This document shows, piece after piece, positions 59,401 to 64,000 of a stretch of DNA of 64,000 nt (within the stretch, counting starts at the first letter, position 1; the number at the start of each line of letters is the position of its first letter). Position numbers and translations under genes: made by a program. The notes under the pieces were generated by a model, which saw nothing but the letters and a program-made list of their open reading frames with translations, did not search any database and was not told the origin of the DNA. Source of the DNA: Ailurus styani (Eukaryota > Chordata > Mammalia > Carnivora > Ailuridae); assembly GCA_002007465.1 (NCBI GenBank), contig LNAC01000032.1:6478889-6542888 (forward strand), written 5' to 3'.

Positions 59401-62400
59401 AGGCTTCCTGCTTAGTCGGGAGTCTGCTTCTCCCTCTGCCCTTCACCCCACAGATGTGCTCTCTGTCTCAAATAAATAAATAAAAGCTTTAAAAAAATAT
59501 ATGGCATTAAATAACTCTGACTCTCATGGTGAAATTGGTGATTTTTGCTGCTTGCTTTCTCTTCTATTTGCCTTCAATCCTGATTACTTCAAGAAAGTAT
59601 CAGTTCGATTCTAGTTTTTAACACTCTAAAAAGGCAGCAGCTTCTAGCTGAAATTTTGGTTTCTGTTGTTCTTTTGTTTTCATTTGAGTTTTTCAGAGTA
59701 CTTTTTATTACCTTCTATTAGGACTCTTCTGTTACCTGTTATTAATGACAACTGATCCTTTGTAAAAGTAATCTTACTATTCTAAGGCCCTGGGAAGAAA
59801 GGCACTTTCGTATAATCCAGGAGTATCTGTTGATAGAGTGGCAAGCAGAATTGCCCACTTTCTAAAAGTTGTTATTTCTTTCTCTTTATTCATTCATTCA
59901 TTCATTTGTGCATTAATATTCTGCCAAGGATATATGTGGTTGAATTTATATAAGATAATTTTCAATTTGTGATTTCATATCCTTAATCTCAACTATGAAC
60001 TCCTCACCTGCCATGTTTTAGAATGACTTAAAACTACATAGGAAATTTTAGCAAGCTAACTGAACAACAATTGTGTCAACCTTTTTTAAACAATAATAAG
60101 TTTCTTCAGTCTATATAATGCTTCTATAATTTAGAAAAGTATAGCTAGAGTTTTTAAAATATTTTTATTGTGGAAAATATTATTTCATCTTTCATAAAAA
60201 CACATCTGATAATTAGCATATTTTCACCATTTTTTATTTATTTGGAATAACATCCTTATACACATTCTCTAAAATCTTTTCCAACTCTCAGCAAGTTAGA
60301 TTTCACAAAATTCTTTTTGTCGTGTGTATAGGAAAACACTGAAGACCTAAGACAAATGAAACAGACTCTGCTTGATGCTGAAACTGTAGCCCTTGATGCC
60401 AAGAAAGAATCAGCCTTTCTTAGAAGTGAAAATCTGGAGCTGAAAGAGAAAATGGTAAGTGTTTCCTATAATATTTATAATAAAACAGTTGTTACAGTCA
60501 GTACATTTCTGTGAATTTGCAATGTTTCTCTCAACAGAAAGAACTTACAAGTACATACAAGCAAATGGAAAGTGATATTCAGTTATACCAAAGTCAACTA
60601 GAAGCAAAAAAGAAAATGCAAGTTGATCTGGAGAAAGAATTACAATCTTCTTTTAATGAAATAACAAAACTCACCTCCCTTATAGATGGCAAAGTTCCAA
60701 AAGGTATTTCATAATTTCAGACTTAACTCTTTGCAAATCTGACTTCGTCTAGAAACCTACCTGAAGGATTTTGTGACTATATTCCATGATTAGAAATCTA
60801 TTATTCTCTGATCTGATTGTTTTAATAGCCTAATTATGAGTTTCAATATTATTCGAGATCAGTATTTATAACCACTTCCATGGAATTCTGATTCATAAGG
60901 GTTTAGGAATTATTTTTCAAATAAATTAGACCTGATTTTCAAAAGGTGGTTGAAGAACTATTAACTGTTCACCTGTTAACCAACATTGATTCTTTCTTTA
61001 ATAGATTTTATATAATCATTAAGCAGTCTAACTTTGCATGTAATTTAGATTGTCCCAATAACTGCAGGTAGTTTTAATTTACCCAAAATGTCCTAGATTT
61101 GCTCTGTAATTTGGAACTGGAAAGAAAGATTACTGACCTCCAGAAAGAACTGAATAAAGAAGTTGAAGAAAATGAAGCTTTGCGTAAAGAAGTTAATTTG
61201 CTCTCAGCATTGAAATCTATACCCTCAGAAGTAGAAATGCTGAGGAAAGAGGTAAACACATTTTTAAGCAAATAACTCTCCTTTTGAAATAAAAACCTTT
61301 GTAATAGCTCTTTAAATATTTTGCTGTGGTTTATCTTAAATAGCAGTCAAGAGACTGTAAACATTTGAGTCAACTTGTTAGGAATAGAAATGAATGTAGT
61401 TCCTCCTCTAATTTTCTTATATTACTAGAAAGCACATTTTCAAAGCCTATTTAACAGTATGTTTAGTAACCTGATCCATGTAACAACTATTTCTGTAGTT
61501 CTCAAATGTTTCACTTAAACAGAGTTCTAGGAGCACCTGGGTGGTTCAGTTGGTTGAGCATCTGACTCTTGATTTCGGCTCAGGTCGTGATTTCGGGGTC
61601 ATGGGATCCAGCCCTGCAGCAGCTCTGCAAAAGACCGTGCAAAGTCTGCTTGACCTCTCCCTCTCTTCCTCCCTGCTACGCTCACTCGCTCTCTGAAATA
61701 TTTTTTTTTTTTTTTTAATTTTTAAACAGAGTTCTATGGGGGCACCTGGCTCCTCAGTTAGTAGAGAATGTAGACTCTTGATCTCAGGGTTGTAAGTTCA
61801 AGCCCCACATTGGATGGAGAGATTTCTTAAAAATAAAATCTTTAAACAGAATTCTATGGTCCATTCTTTCTTTAATTTTTTTTTTTTTTGGTACAAGTTC
61901 CATCACTATGTTGAATAAAAAAGAGTAATGAGATATAAGGGAGGGGATTGATAAAGTTTAGGTGTCAGTGTAAATCTTGCAGGTTAGTGAACAATCCTTT
62001 AAACCATCTGCCAGCCTTTCTCTTTACCTTTCTAAAAGAAATAAAACTGACAAGTGGTTGAAGACCAAATGGCAGACATCATGCTAAAGAGCTCTAGGAA
62101 CATTAATTAGTCATCCTAAAAATTCTTTAAAGTAGGTGCTGTTTTTTAGCTCAGCAAGTAGTTATGAAGCCAGTAGTTGAGCCACACAGATGTGCCTCCT
62201 GTCCTGAGTCCATGATTGAAACAACACTCACATTCTTAGTCTCTGCTTTAAGTTTGCCTCTCTTCTTCCACCATTTCTGCCTCACCGTTCACAATGATCT
62301 TACTGTTCATAAGCTGGATTTGGTTTATTTAAATAATAATTCAAATAAAGCTTAATTATTTAAATTATTCAGGGATTACATTTTTAGAAATCAGAGCTGC

Positions 62401-63801
62401 ATTCAAAAGCTTTAGAAAAAAATGTCAAATTCTAAGAAAAACCACGAAATGACACACCAAGAGGTTAGCAAATACTTTAGAATGATAGATAAGGAAATAA
62501 AGGTACATCCTGAAATAAAGTTTGTCTACTGAGAATCCTCCATGCAATCCTTACTAGAACCCAAAGAGATCAGAAAACAAAACTGAAGGTAAAGTTAAAG
62601 AGGATAATACACAGTTAAAGGGATGGTGACAATAAAAACGTTGCCTTTCCTCTATCAAATCTTTGCTTAATTTTAATGTCTTCCCCATCCCCTTCCCCGC
62701 CAGCCTGAGGAAACTTTTCCTGAAAGCTGCTTCAGTAGATCATATATTACTAACATAGCTAAATTTTATTTCTTTTCCATAGATGCATGATAAATCTGAA
62801 GAGCTCTGTATAATTACATCAGAAAGAGACAAGTTGTTTTCTGAAGTAGTTCAAAAGGAAAGTAGGATTCAAGATTTACTTGAAGAAATTGGGAAAACTA
62901 AAAATGACCTAGCAACTACCCAGTTGAATTATGAAAGCACCGATCAAGAATTCCAAGATTTTAAAAATCAACATATTGATTTTGAGCAAAAGTATATGAT
63001 GGTCCTTGAGGAGAATGCAAGAATGAATCAGGAAATAGGAAATCTCTCTAAACAAGCTCAAAAACTTGGCTTGGATACTTTGAACACAGAGGTTGGTACA
63101 AGAGAGTCCCTTCTAGGAAAGCAATCTTTAGCCTTCTGGGGTTTGGCTTCCATATATATACACCACAGAATGCTCTGCTTTTCACATTTACTTTTTCTTG
63201 TTTTAAAGCTTTCTCCCAAATCTAAAGAACTTCAGCAGAAAACAACTGAGAGTCAAAAAAGGTCAAATGAAGTGGAAGAGCTGACGAAACAATTAGAAAA
63301 TAGAGATTTGAGGCTGCAAACTATGGAAAAGGAAAAAACACTGATCGCTGAGCAACTTCAACAAACTTTAGCAGAATTAAGAACCTTAACCCAAGAAAAG
63401 GAGGACCTAAAACAACTCCAAGAGAGCCTGCAGATTGAGAGGGACCAGCTCAAAAGTGACATTCAGGATACTGTAAACATGGTAAGGCTTTGACTGAATA
63501 AACTCTGAAAACTCAGAGCCTCTTTACAAACAGTACTTAGGATTAAGTCATCACTTAGGATTAATGATCAAGTAGTCCCTACACAATTACTTCCACTGTT
63601 TCACATTATTCTAATCGAAATTGTTTTGTTTCTCTGACAAAGAATATAGATACCCAAGAACAATTAAGAAATGCTCTTGAGTCTTTGAAACAACACCAAG
63701 AAACAATTAACATGCTAAAAATGAAAATTTCTGAGGAAACTTCCAAGAGTTTGCATACAGAGGAAGACCTAGGTGAAACTAAGGATGAATTCCAGGAAAA
63801 G
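33802..63801 (+). CDS. CENPE: CENP-E mitotic kinesin, N-terminal 1008 residues, 24 exons, 3' partial
   Basis: Centromere-associated kinesin-7. It is a plus-end microtubule motor that carries polar chromosomes to the spindle equator and keeps kinetochores attached to microtubules in mitosis. Coding exons were joined by reading frame, GT-AG borders and recalled similarity to human CENP-E: 33802-33857, 35349-35440, 37709-37798, 37931-38049, 38972-39091, 39734-39815, 39973-40040, 40113-40178, 43830-43881, 45648-45735, 46079-46208, 47316-47435, 48426-48584, 51501-51645, 52507-52595, 54025-54192, 58178-58252, 58475-58594, 60332-60454, 60538-60703, 61097-61251, 62783-63091, 63209-63481, 63643-63801. 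They total 3024 nt with no stop. Residues 1 to about 330 are the motor: P-loop GQTASGKT 86-93, switch [10 protein letters not shown] 197-205, switch II DLAGSER 235-241, and YRDSKLTR from 283. Heptad-rich, Glu/Lys/Leu-rich coiled coil follows the neck. The human protein is about 2700 residues, so roughly 37% is here and the remainder lies past the right edge. The start has a good Kozak context (A at -3, G at +4). Confidence 0.97.
34240..35200 (+). repeat. CENPE intron 1: old L2/MIR end and ancient G-rich repeat
   Basis: CTTGAGATCAAGAACTAGTC with TATTCCTAGGCACTCAAG is an L2/MIR-like 3' end. From 34430, GGGCAGACAGGAAATAAAGT, AATGCTATAGAGAAAAAGCA and TTCCAGACACAGAGGGGC match the same ancient repeat family as 29740-30907. 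No exon is evident in the intron. Confidence 0.45.
35349..35440 (+). CDS. CENPE: CENPE exon 2 (residues 19-50)
   Basis: Follows the acceptor TTCTTTCAG and completes Arg19. It reads on through QVYWKTDNN and [10 protein letters not shown], which match recalled human CENP-E almost exactly. The donor is GTAGGA and the last base starts codon 50 (Asp). Confidence 0.95.
35808..35995 (-). mobile_element. L1 3' UTR fragment, antisense, in CENPE intron 2
   Basis: GGTCTGTGAATCATCAGGCT, CAATGTCCATAACCCATCCA and GAGTCTCTTATGGTTTGTC are near identical to the L1 at 22538-22922. A very short, severely truncated copy. Confidence 0.92.
36255..36485 (-). repeat. MIR relic in CENPE intron 2
   Basis: AATGTGCCAGGCACAGTTCT, TTAACTCATTAATCCTCCTA and AGCCACACAGCAAGTAATGG read in reverse-MIR order. 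Confidence 0.7.
37255..37470 (-). repeat. MIR relic in CENPE intron 2
   Basis: CCATTTTACAAATTAGGTAA, GAGGCACAGAGACATCAATC, CAAAGTCACACAGCTTATAA and GCCCTACTGCCTCTT in reverse-MIR order. Confidence 0.75.
37709..37798 (+). CDS. CENPE: CENPE exon 3 (residues 50-80)
   Basis: Preceded by a long T-tract and AG. It encodes [16 protein letters not shown] and [11 protein letters not shown], the segment leading into the P-loop strand. The donor GTTTGT is weaker than consensus. The following intron is only 132 nt and contains TG repeats. Confidence 0.95.
37888..37918 (+). repeat. TG-rich microsatellite in intron 3
   Basis: (TG)n broken by TTTTG, close upstream of the exon 4 acceptor; it and the following T-run form the region before TTTTTACAG. 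Confidence 0.85.
37931..38049 (+). CDS. CENPE: CENPE exon 4 (residues 80-119), ATP-binding P-loop
   Basis: Contains [16 protein letters not shown]. The Walker A motif GQTASGKT falls at residues 86-93 and binds the ATP phosphates. The exon ends in phase 0 at KIKK, followed by donor GTAAAT. Confidence 0.97.
38520..38726 (+). mobile_element. Can-SINE, sense, in CENPE intron 4
   Basis: Head GGGCGCCTGGGTGCCTCAG to AAATAAATAAATAAAATC and an A-tail. Perfect 15-bp duplication AGAAAGTTGGACTGG at 38505-38519 and 38727-38741. Confidence 0.97.
38972..39091 (+). CDS. CENPE: CENPE exon 5 (residues 120-159)
   Basis: Encodes [20 protein letters not shown], with the conserved kinesin S-Y-x-E-I-Y-N-E motif at residues 130-137, then the loop ending REDFN. 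Acceptor TTCTAG, donor GTGAGT, 40 whole codons. Confidence 0.96.
39341..39550 (+). mobile_element. Can-SINE, sense, in CENPE intron 5
   Basis: Very similar to the copy at 38520. Perfect 15-bp duplication AGAATTTGCTGTGCT at 39326-39340 and 39551-39565. Long uninterrupted A-tail, hence recent. Confidence 0.97.
39734..39815 (+). CDS. CENPE: CENPE exon 6 (residues 160-187)
   Basis: Encodes [20 protein letters not shown] and the following helix of the motor core. Acceptor TTTCAG, donor GTAAGA. The last base starts codon 187 (Lys). Confidence 0.95.
39973..40040 (+). CDS. CENPE: CENPE exon 7 (residues 187-209), switch I
   Basis: Contains [14 protein letters not shown]. The switch I motif NxxSSRSH, which senses the gamma-phosphate, spans residues 197-204. 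The exon is 68 nt and ends in phase 0 before GTAGGT. The next intron is only 72 nt. Confidence 0.97.
40113..40178 (+). CDS. CENPE: CENPE exon 8 (residues 210-231)
   Basis: Encodes [20 protein letters not shown] plus HL, a motor surface loop leading to the switch II strand. It has 22 whole codons between a CTAG acceptor and a GTGAGT donor. The intron that follows is 3.65 kb. Confidence 0.95.
41382..41458 (+). repeat. (ATTC)n-(TATC)n compound microsatellite
   Basis: Four or so CATT units are followed by about fifteen CTAT units with one CTGT interruption. Likely polymorphic. Confidence 0.97.
41690..43175 (+). repeat. LINE-2 relic, about 1.5 kb, in CENPE intron 8
   Basis: CCCAAGTCAATTCTGACTCA, GCCACCATCACCTCTCACTG, GCAGGAGCCTCCTGACTGGA, ATGGCTGGCTCCCTCTTCTC and CACTGCCTGGAGCATGACAG are in L2 ORF2-to-3'-end order. 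Frames are broken. Confidence 0.75.
43830..43881 (+). CDS. CENPE: CENPE exon 9 (residues 232-249), switch II
   Basis: Encodes [17 protein letters not shown]. The Walker B/switch II motif DLAGSER is at residues 235-241. Acceptor CTTACAG, donor GTAATG. The residue before GVRL is Glu here, where I recall Ala in human. Confidence 0.95.
44026..44232 (+). mobile_element. Can-SINE, sense, older subtype, in CENPE intron 9
   Basis: Diverged head GGGGCGCCTTTGTGGCCCAG and TTGGTTGGGTGTCC, CT-rich run, A-rich end. Flanks AAAAGCAGCTTCTG (44012-44025) and AAAAGCAACTTCTG (from 44233), one mismatch. Confidence 0.92.
44380..45260 (+). mobile_element. Ancient L1 ORF2/3' relics in CENPE intron 9
   Basis: GAGTACAAAATTAATATACA, TCCATTTACAGTAATGACTT, ATACCTAGGTAGAAACTCAA and CAAACAAATGGAAAATCATA-like text match L1 ORF2. 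Bases 44860-45060 resemble old L1 3' sequence. Frame destroyed. Confidence 0.6.
45648..45735 (+). CDS. CENPE: CENPE exon 10 (residues 249-278)
   Basis: Encodes [20 protein letters not shown] and [10 protein letters not shown], the switch II helix that contacts the microtubule. Acceptor AATGCAG, donor GTAAGT, ending after two bases of codon 278. Confidence 0.96.
46079..46208 (+). CDS. CENPE: CENPE exon 11 (residues 278-321)
   Basis: Encodes [20 protein letters not shown], the loop 12/alpha-5 microtubule-binding motif that starts at residue 283. [17 protein letters not shown] follows. Acceptor TTCTAAG, donor GTGAGT. Confidence 0.96.
46209..47315 (+). other. CENPE: CENPE intron 11
   Basis: No confidently recognised repeat. 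T-run at 46287-46302. Part of 46840-47060 is G/A-rich like a worn old repeat. No exon candidate. Confidence 0.5.
47316..47435 (+). CDS. CENPE: CENPE exon 12 (residues 322-361), neck linker
   Basis: Begins [17 protein letters not shown]. This is the end of alpha-6 and the neck linker, which docks on ATP binding. It then enters the first coiled-coil heptads at [16 protein letters not shown]. Acceptor CCCCAG, donor GTATGT. Confidence 0.96.
47436..48425 (+). other. CENPE: CENPE intron 12
   Basis: AT-rich. The only recognised element is the SINE fragment at 48238-48331. Confidence 0.6.
48238..48331 (-). mobile_element. Can-SINE fragment, antisense, in CENPE intron 12
   Basis: GCCCGATACGGGGCTTGACC, CCTGAGATCATGATCTGA and ACTGAGCTGCCCAAGAGCTC are the reverse head half of a Can-SINE. 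The tail half is gone. Confidence 0.8.
48426..48584 (+). CDS. CENPE: CENPE exon 13 (residues 362-414)
   Basis: Encodes the neck coiled coil with [20 protein letters not shown], then a Ser/Thr-rich stretch ([15 protein letters not shown]) at the end. It has 53 whole codons; acceptor TATAG, donor GTAAAA. Confidence 0.95.
49055..49300 (+). repeat. MIR relic in CENPE intron 13
   Basis: GGATTTGAATCCTAGTGCTG, TTAGGCAATTGCTTAAATCC, AGGATTGTTGTGAGAATTAG and CCTCAATAAATGAATG in MIR order. Confidence 0.75.
49450..51150 (+). repeat. Ancient G-rich interspersed repeat, about 1.7 kb, split by a SINE
   Basis: GAGGTAGAGATATCAATTTG, AGTGGTCAGCAGTGTCCCAT, TGCTGAGAAGTTAATGAAGA, AGGATGAGGAAGGAGTAGAT and AGGGAGCAAGGTCCTCAGGG match the downstream part of the family seen at 29740-30907. 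Confidence 0.5.
50693..50884 (+). mobile_element. Can-SINE, sense, in CENPE intron 13
   Basis: Head GGCGCCTGGGTGGCTCAGTG to AATCAATAAAATCTTTTA. Flanks AAAATCAAAAGCAGACAG (50675-50692) and AAAATCAAGAGCAGACAG (50885-50902), one mismatch. Confidence 0.96.
51501..51645 (+). CDS. CENPE: CENPE exon 14 (residues 415-463)
   Basis: Begins with the basic run [18 protein letters not shown], well conserved with recalled human CENP-E. A much less conserved stretch follows, ending GEIDE. Donor TGTGAGT. The basic run suggests a non-coiled linker behind the motor. Confidence 0.94.
51989..52190 (+). mobile_element. Can-SINE, sense, older subtype, in CENPE intron 14
   Basis: GGGACGCATGGATGGCTCAG, GGTCATGATCCTGGAGTCCC, CT runs, and AAATAAATAAATAAAATC. 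A short duplication around GTCTCC flanks it. Confidence 0.92.
52507..52595 (+). CDS. CENPE: CENPE exon 15 (residues 463-492)
   Basis: Encodes [20 protein letters not shown] followed by NPATKLLSQ, an acidic, Ser/Thr-rich linker with little coiled-coil character. Acceptor TTCTAG, donor GTAACT. Confidence 0.94.
52596..53626 (+). other. CENPE: CENPE intron 15, SINE-free part
   Basis: AT-rich, no recognised element or exon candidate before the SINE at 53641. Confidence 0.55.
53641..53812 (+). mobile_element. Can-SINE, sense, internally deleted, in CENPE intron 15
   Basis: GGGTGCCTGGGTGGCTCAGT; the middle is shortened at ATCGGGAGCAGGGAGCCTG. Perfect 14-bp duplication ATAGTCTTCTCTTC at 53627-53640 and 53813-53826. 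Confidence 0.96.
54025..54192 (+). CDS. CENPE: CENPE exon 16 (residues 493-548)
   Basis: Strong coiled coil: [20 protein letters not shown] and continuing heptads rich in Glu, Lys and Leu. It has 56 whole codons; acceptor AATAG, donor GTAAGA. The next intron is nearly 4 kb. Confidence 0.95.
55310..55430 (+). repeat. MIR relic
   Basis: GGTTAAGAGCGTGGTCTCTG, AAGCCAAACTTGCTTCTGAA and CCGGGACTTAACTTGCTC keep MIR order. Confidence 0.55.
56186..56390 (-). mobile_element. Can-SINE, antisense, in CENPE intron 16
   Basis: T8-AAAGATTTTATTTATTTAT start, GA-rich block, GCCTCGATCCCAGGACTCTG, and AACCCACTGAGCCACCCAGG end. It is the only full-length antisense SINE inside the gene here. Confidence 0.95.
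56740..56985. repeat. Possible DNA-transposon fossil (MITE-like)
   Basis: GATAGCCACTGGTCACAGTG with GAGTACTTGAAGTGTGGCCA, and the far end TTTCAATGGCTCACATATTT, resemble a mammalian repeat with inverted 'agccactagccacatgtggct' ends. Confidence 0.4.
57118..57290 (-). mobile_element. L1 3' UTR fragment, antisense
   Basis: TTCAATTAGTTAACATATAG, GTTCAGTGATTCATCAGTTG and CACCCAGTGCTCATTATATT, carnivore L1 3' UTR in reverse, related to 16699-17020. Confidence 0.75.
58178..58252 (+). CDS. CENPE: CENPE exon 17 (residues 549-573)
   Basis: Encodes [20 protein letters not shown] then NQDLE, identical to the human segment as I recall it. It has 25 whole codons of coiled coil. Acceptor CTTACAG, donor GTGAGC. 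Confidence 0.96.
58475..58594 (+). CDS. CENPE: CENPE exon 18 (residues 574-613)
   Basis: Encodes [20 protein letters not shown] and a Ser-rich end (MKMDSSYSS). Coiled coil, 40 whole codons; acceptor TTATAG, donor GTAAAA. Confidence 0.95.
58655..58830 (-). repeat. MIR relic
   Basis: CATATTGAGCCTACTGTGTG, TTTATTTAATCTTTTCAATG and GCTATTTTACGGATAAAG in reverse-MIR order. Confidence 0.6.
59128..59304 (+). mobile_element. Can-SINE, sense, first of a stacked pair
   Basis: GATGCCTGGGTGGCTCAGTT to CAAATACATAAAATCTTT and a long A-tail. Flanked by AGATATGGCATCAAGG at 59112-59127 and AGATATGGCATTAAGG at 59305-59320. Confidence 0.95.
59321..59498 (+). mobile_element. Can-SINE, sense, second of a stacked pair
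   Basis: GACTCCTGGGTGGCTCAGTG to CAAATAAATAAATAAAAGCT and an A-tail, then ATATGGCATTAA (59499-59510), a third copy of the same target sequence. Confidence 0.95.
60332..60454 (+). CDS. CENPE: CENPE exon 19 (residues 614-654)
   Basis: Encodes [20 protein letters not shown] and [15 protein letters not shown]. Coiled coil, 41 whole codons; acceptor GTATAG, donor GTAAGT. The following intron is only 83 nt. Confidence 0.95.
60538..60703 (+). CDS. CENPE: CENPE exon 20 (residues 655-710)
   Basis: Encodes [20 protein letters not shown], then [20 protein letters not shown] and LIDGKVPK. Acceptor CAACAG. The donor GTATTT is below consensus. The last base joins exon 21 to make Asp710. Confidence 0.94.
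61097..61251 (+). CDS. CENPE: CENPE exon 21 (residues 710-761)
   Basis: Encodes [20 protein letters not shown] and [17 protein letters not shown], coiled coil. The acceptor is TCCTAG. The polypyrimidine tract ahead of it is poor (ACCCAAAATGTCCTAG), so recognition may rely on exon signals. Confidence 0.92.
61530..61721 (+). mobile_element. Can-SINE, sense, older subtype, first of a stacked pair
   Basis: GGAGCACCTGGGTGGTTCAG, TGACTCTTGATTTCGGCTCA, CT-rich block, long T/A end. TTAAACAGAGTTCTA is duplicated exactly at 61515-61529 and 61722-61736. Confidence 0.93.
61740..61841 (+). mobile_element. Short tRNA-only SINE, sense, second of a stacked pair
   Basis: GGGCACCTGGCTCCTCAGTT, GACTCTTGATCTCAGGGTTG, GTTCAAGCCCCACATTGGAT (B-box-like GTTCAAGCC) and TTAAAAATAAAATCTTTAAA. 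No CT-rich region. A third target copy TTAAACAGAATTCTATGG follows at 61842. Confidence 0.9.
62783..63091 (+). CDS. CENPE: CENPE exon 22 (residues 762-864)
   Basis: Encodes [20 protein letters not shown] onward to LGLDTLNTE, 103 whole codons of coiled coil. The acceptor is TTCCATAG. The donor is the weak GTTGGT, and the reading frame stays open through the whole downstream intron. Confidence 0.92.
63209..63481 (+). CDS. CENPE: CENPE exon 23 (residues 865-955)
   Basis: Encodes [20 protein letters not shown] then [20 protein letters not shown] and DTVNM. Long coiled coil, 91 whole codons; acceptor TTTAAAG, donor GTAAGG. Confidence 0.94.
63643..63801 (+). CDS. CENPE: CENPE exon 24 (residues 956-1008)
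   Basis: Encodes [20 protein letters not shown] then [10 protein letters not shown] and ETKDEFQEK. It has 53 whole codons; acceptor ACAAAG, donor GTAAAT. Intron 24 begins here and no further exon is visible before the window ends. Confidence 0.94.
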
Positions 63802-64000
63802 GTAAATGGGGTTTCCATTCAAAGTTTCTATACATGTGTAGATGAGCTTTCTCTTTTACCTCAAACACTTAAATACATACTGATAATCTCAATCTTATTA
63901 TTTACAGTGCTAATAACTAACAATACTTTACAAGTATAACCCTAATGTCTTTCAGATAATTTCAGATATAACTGCTTATAATCAACTCAGGAAAAAAGGC

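Larger units (their letters stand above)
58595..60331 (+). other. CENPE: CENPE intron 18
   Basis: Contains a MIR relic (58655-58830, antisense) and the stacked SINE pair at 59128-59498. Bases 59511-60331 show nothing recognised. Confidence 0.7.
61252..62782 (+). other. CENPE: CENPE intron 21
   Basis: Contains the stacked SINE pair at 61530-61841 and a T-run at 61876-61889. Bases 61890-62782 show no recognised repeat or exon candidate. Confidence 0.65.

Noticed and set aside
59128..59498. tRNA gene-like heads in SINEs
   Set aside because: A- and B-box-like sequences belong to the SINE promoter. They cannot fold into complete tRNA cloverleaves and are followed by SINE bodies.
63096..63101. 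Alternative exon 22 donor GTACAA, 4 nt downstream
   Set aside because: It would add 4 nt and break the frame into exon 23. GTTGGT at 63092 keeps phase 0 and matches the expected protein junction.

Overview
The window is vertebrate nuclear DNA from a carnivore, most likely a mustelid-type caniform (ferret, mink or otter group). This rests on many tRNA-derived Can-SINEs in both orientations, several of the form that ends in CT-rich sequence followed by (AAATAA)n, on carnivore-type LINE-1 3' ends, and on one large gene with short exons, GT-AG introns and a CpG-rich promoter. No bacterial, phage or organelle features are present. The genus is inferred from SINE style only.

About 1-33.4 kb is intergenic and AT-rich. 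I found no convincing protein-coding gene there. It is a mosaic of Can-SINEs, 5'-truncated L1 copies (one with a twin-priming-like inversion at the left edge), ancient L2, MIR, L1M and CR1/L3-like relics, a hAT (MER5-like) fossil, a MaLR-like LTR and a 384-bp solo LTR. Established human synteny places the CENPE 5' side next to a long gene-poor interval, which fits.

About 33.4-33.8 kb is a CpG-rich promoter with a perfect CRE palindrome, adjacent CHR-type cell-cycle elements and a GC box. The ATG at 33802 opens CENPE, the plus-end-directed mitotic kinesin of the kinetochore. I traced 24 exons to 63801, all with GT-AG borders and consistent phases. They encode the first 1008 residues: the complete kinesin motor domain (P-loop, switch I, switch II), the neck, and the start of the long coiled coil. 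The rest of the gene lies beyond the right edge.

The introns hold Can-SINEs that are mostly in the sense orientation, L2, MIR and L1 relics, and microsatellites. The most notable points are a 117-nt stop-free intron whose length is a multiple of three (between exons 22 and 23), a SINE orientation contrast between gene and intergenic DNA, two pairs of SINEs stacked at the same target site, and microsatellites that grew at the same internal site in separate L1 copies. I see no new genetic system. This is an ordinary mammalian locus with some informative details.
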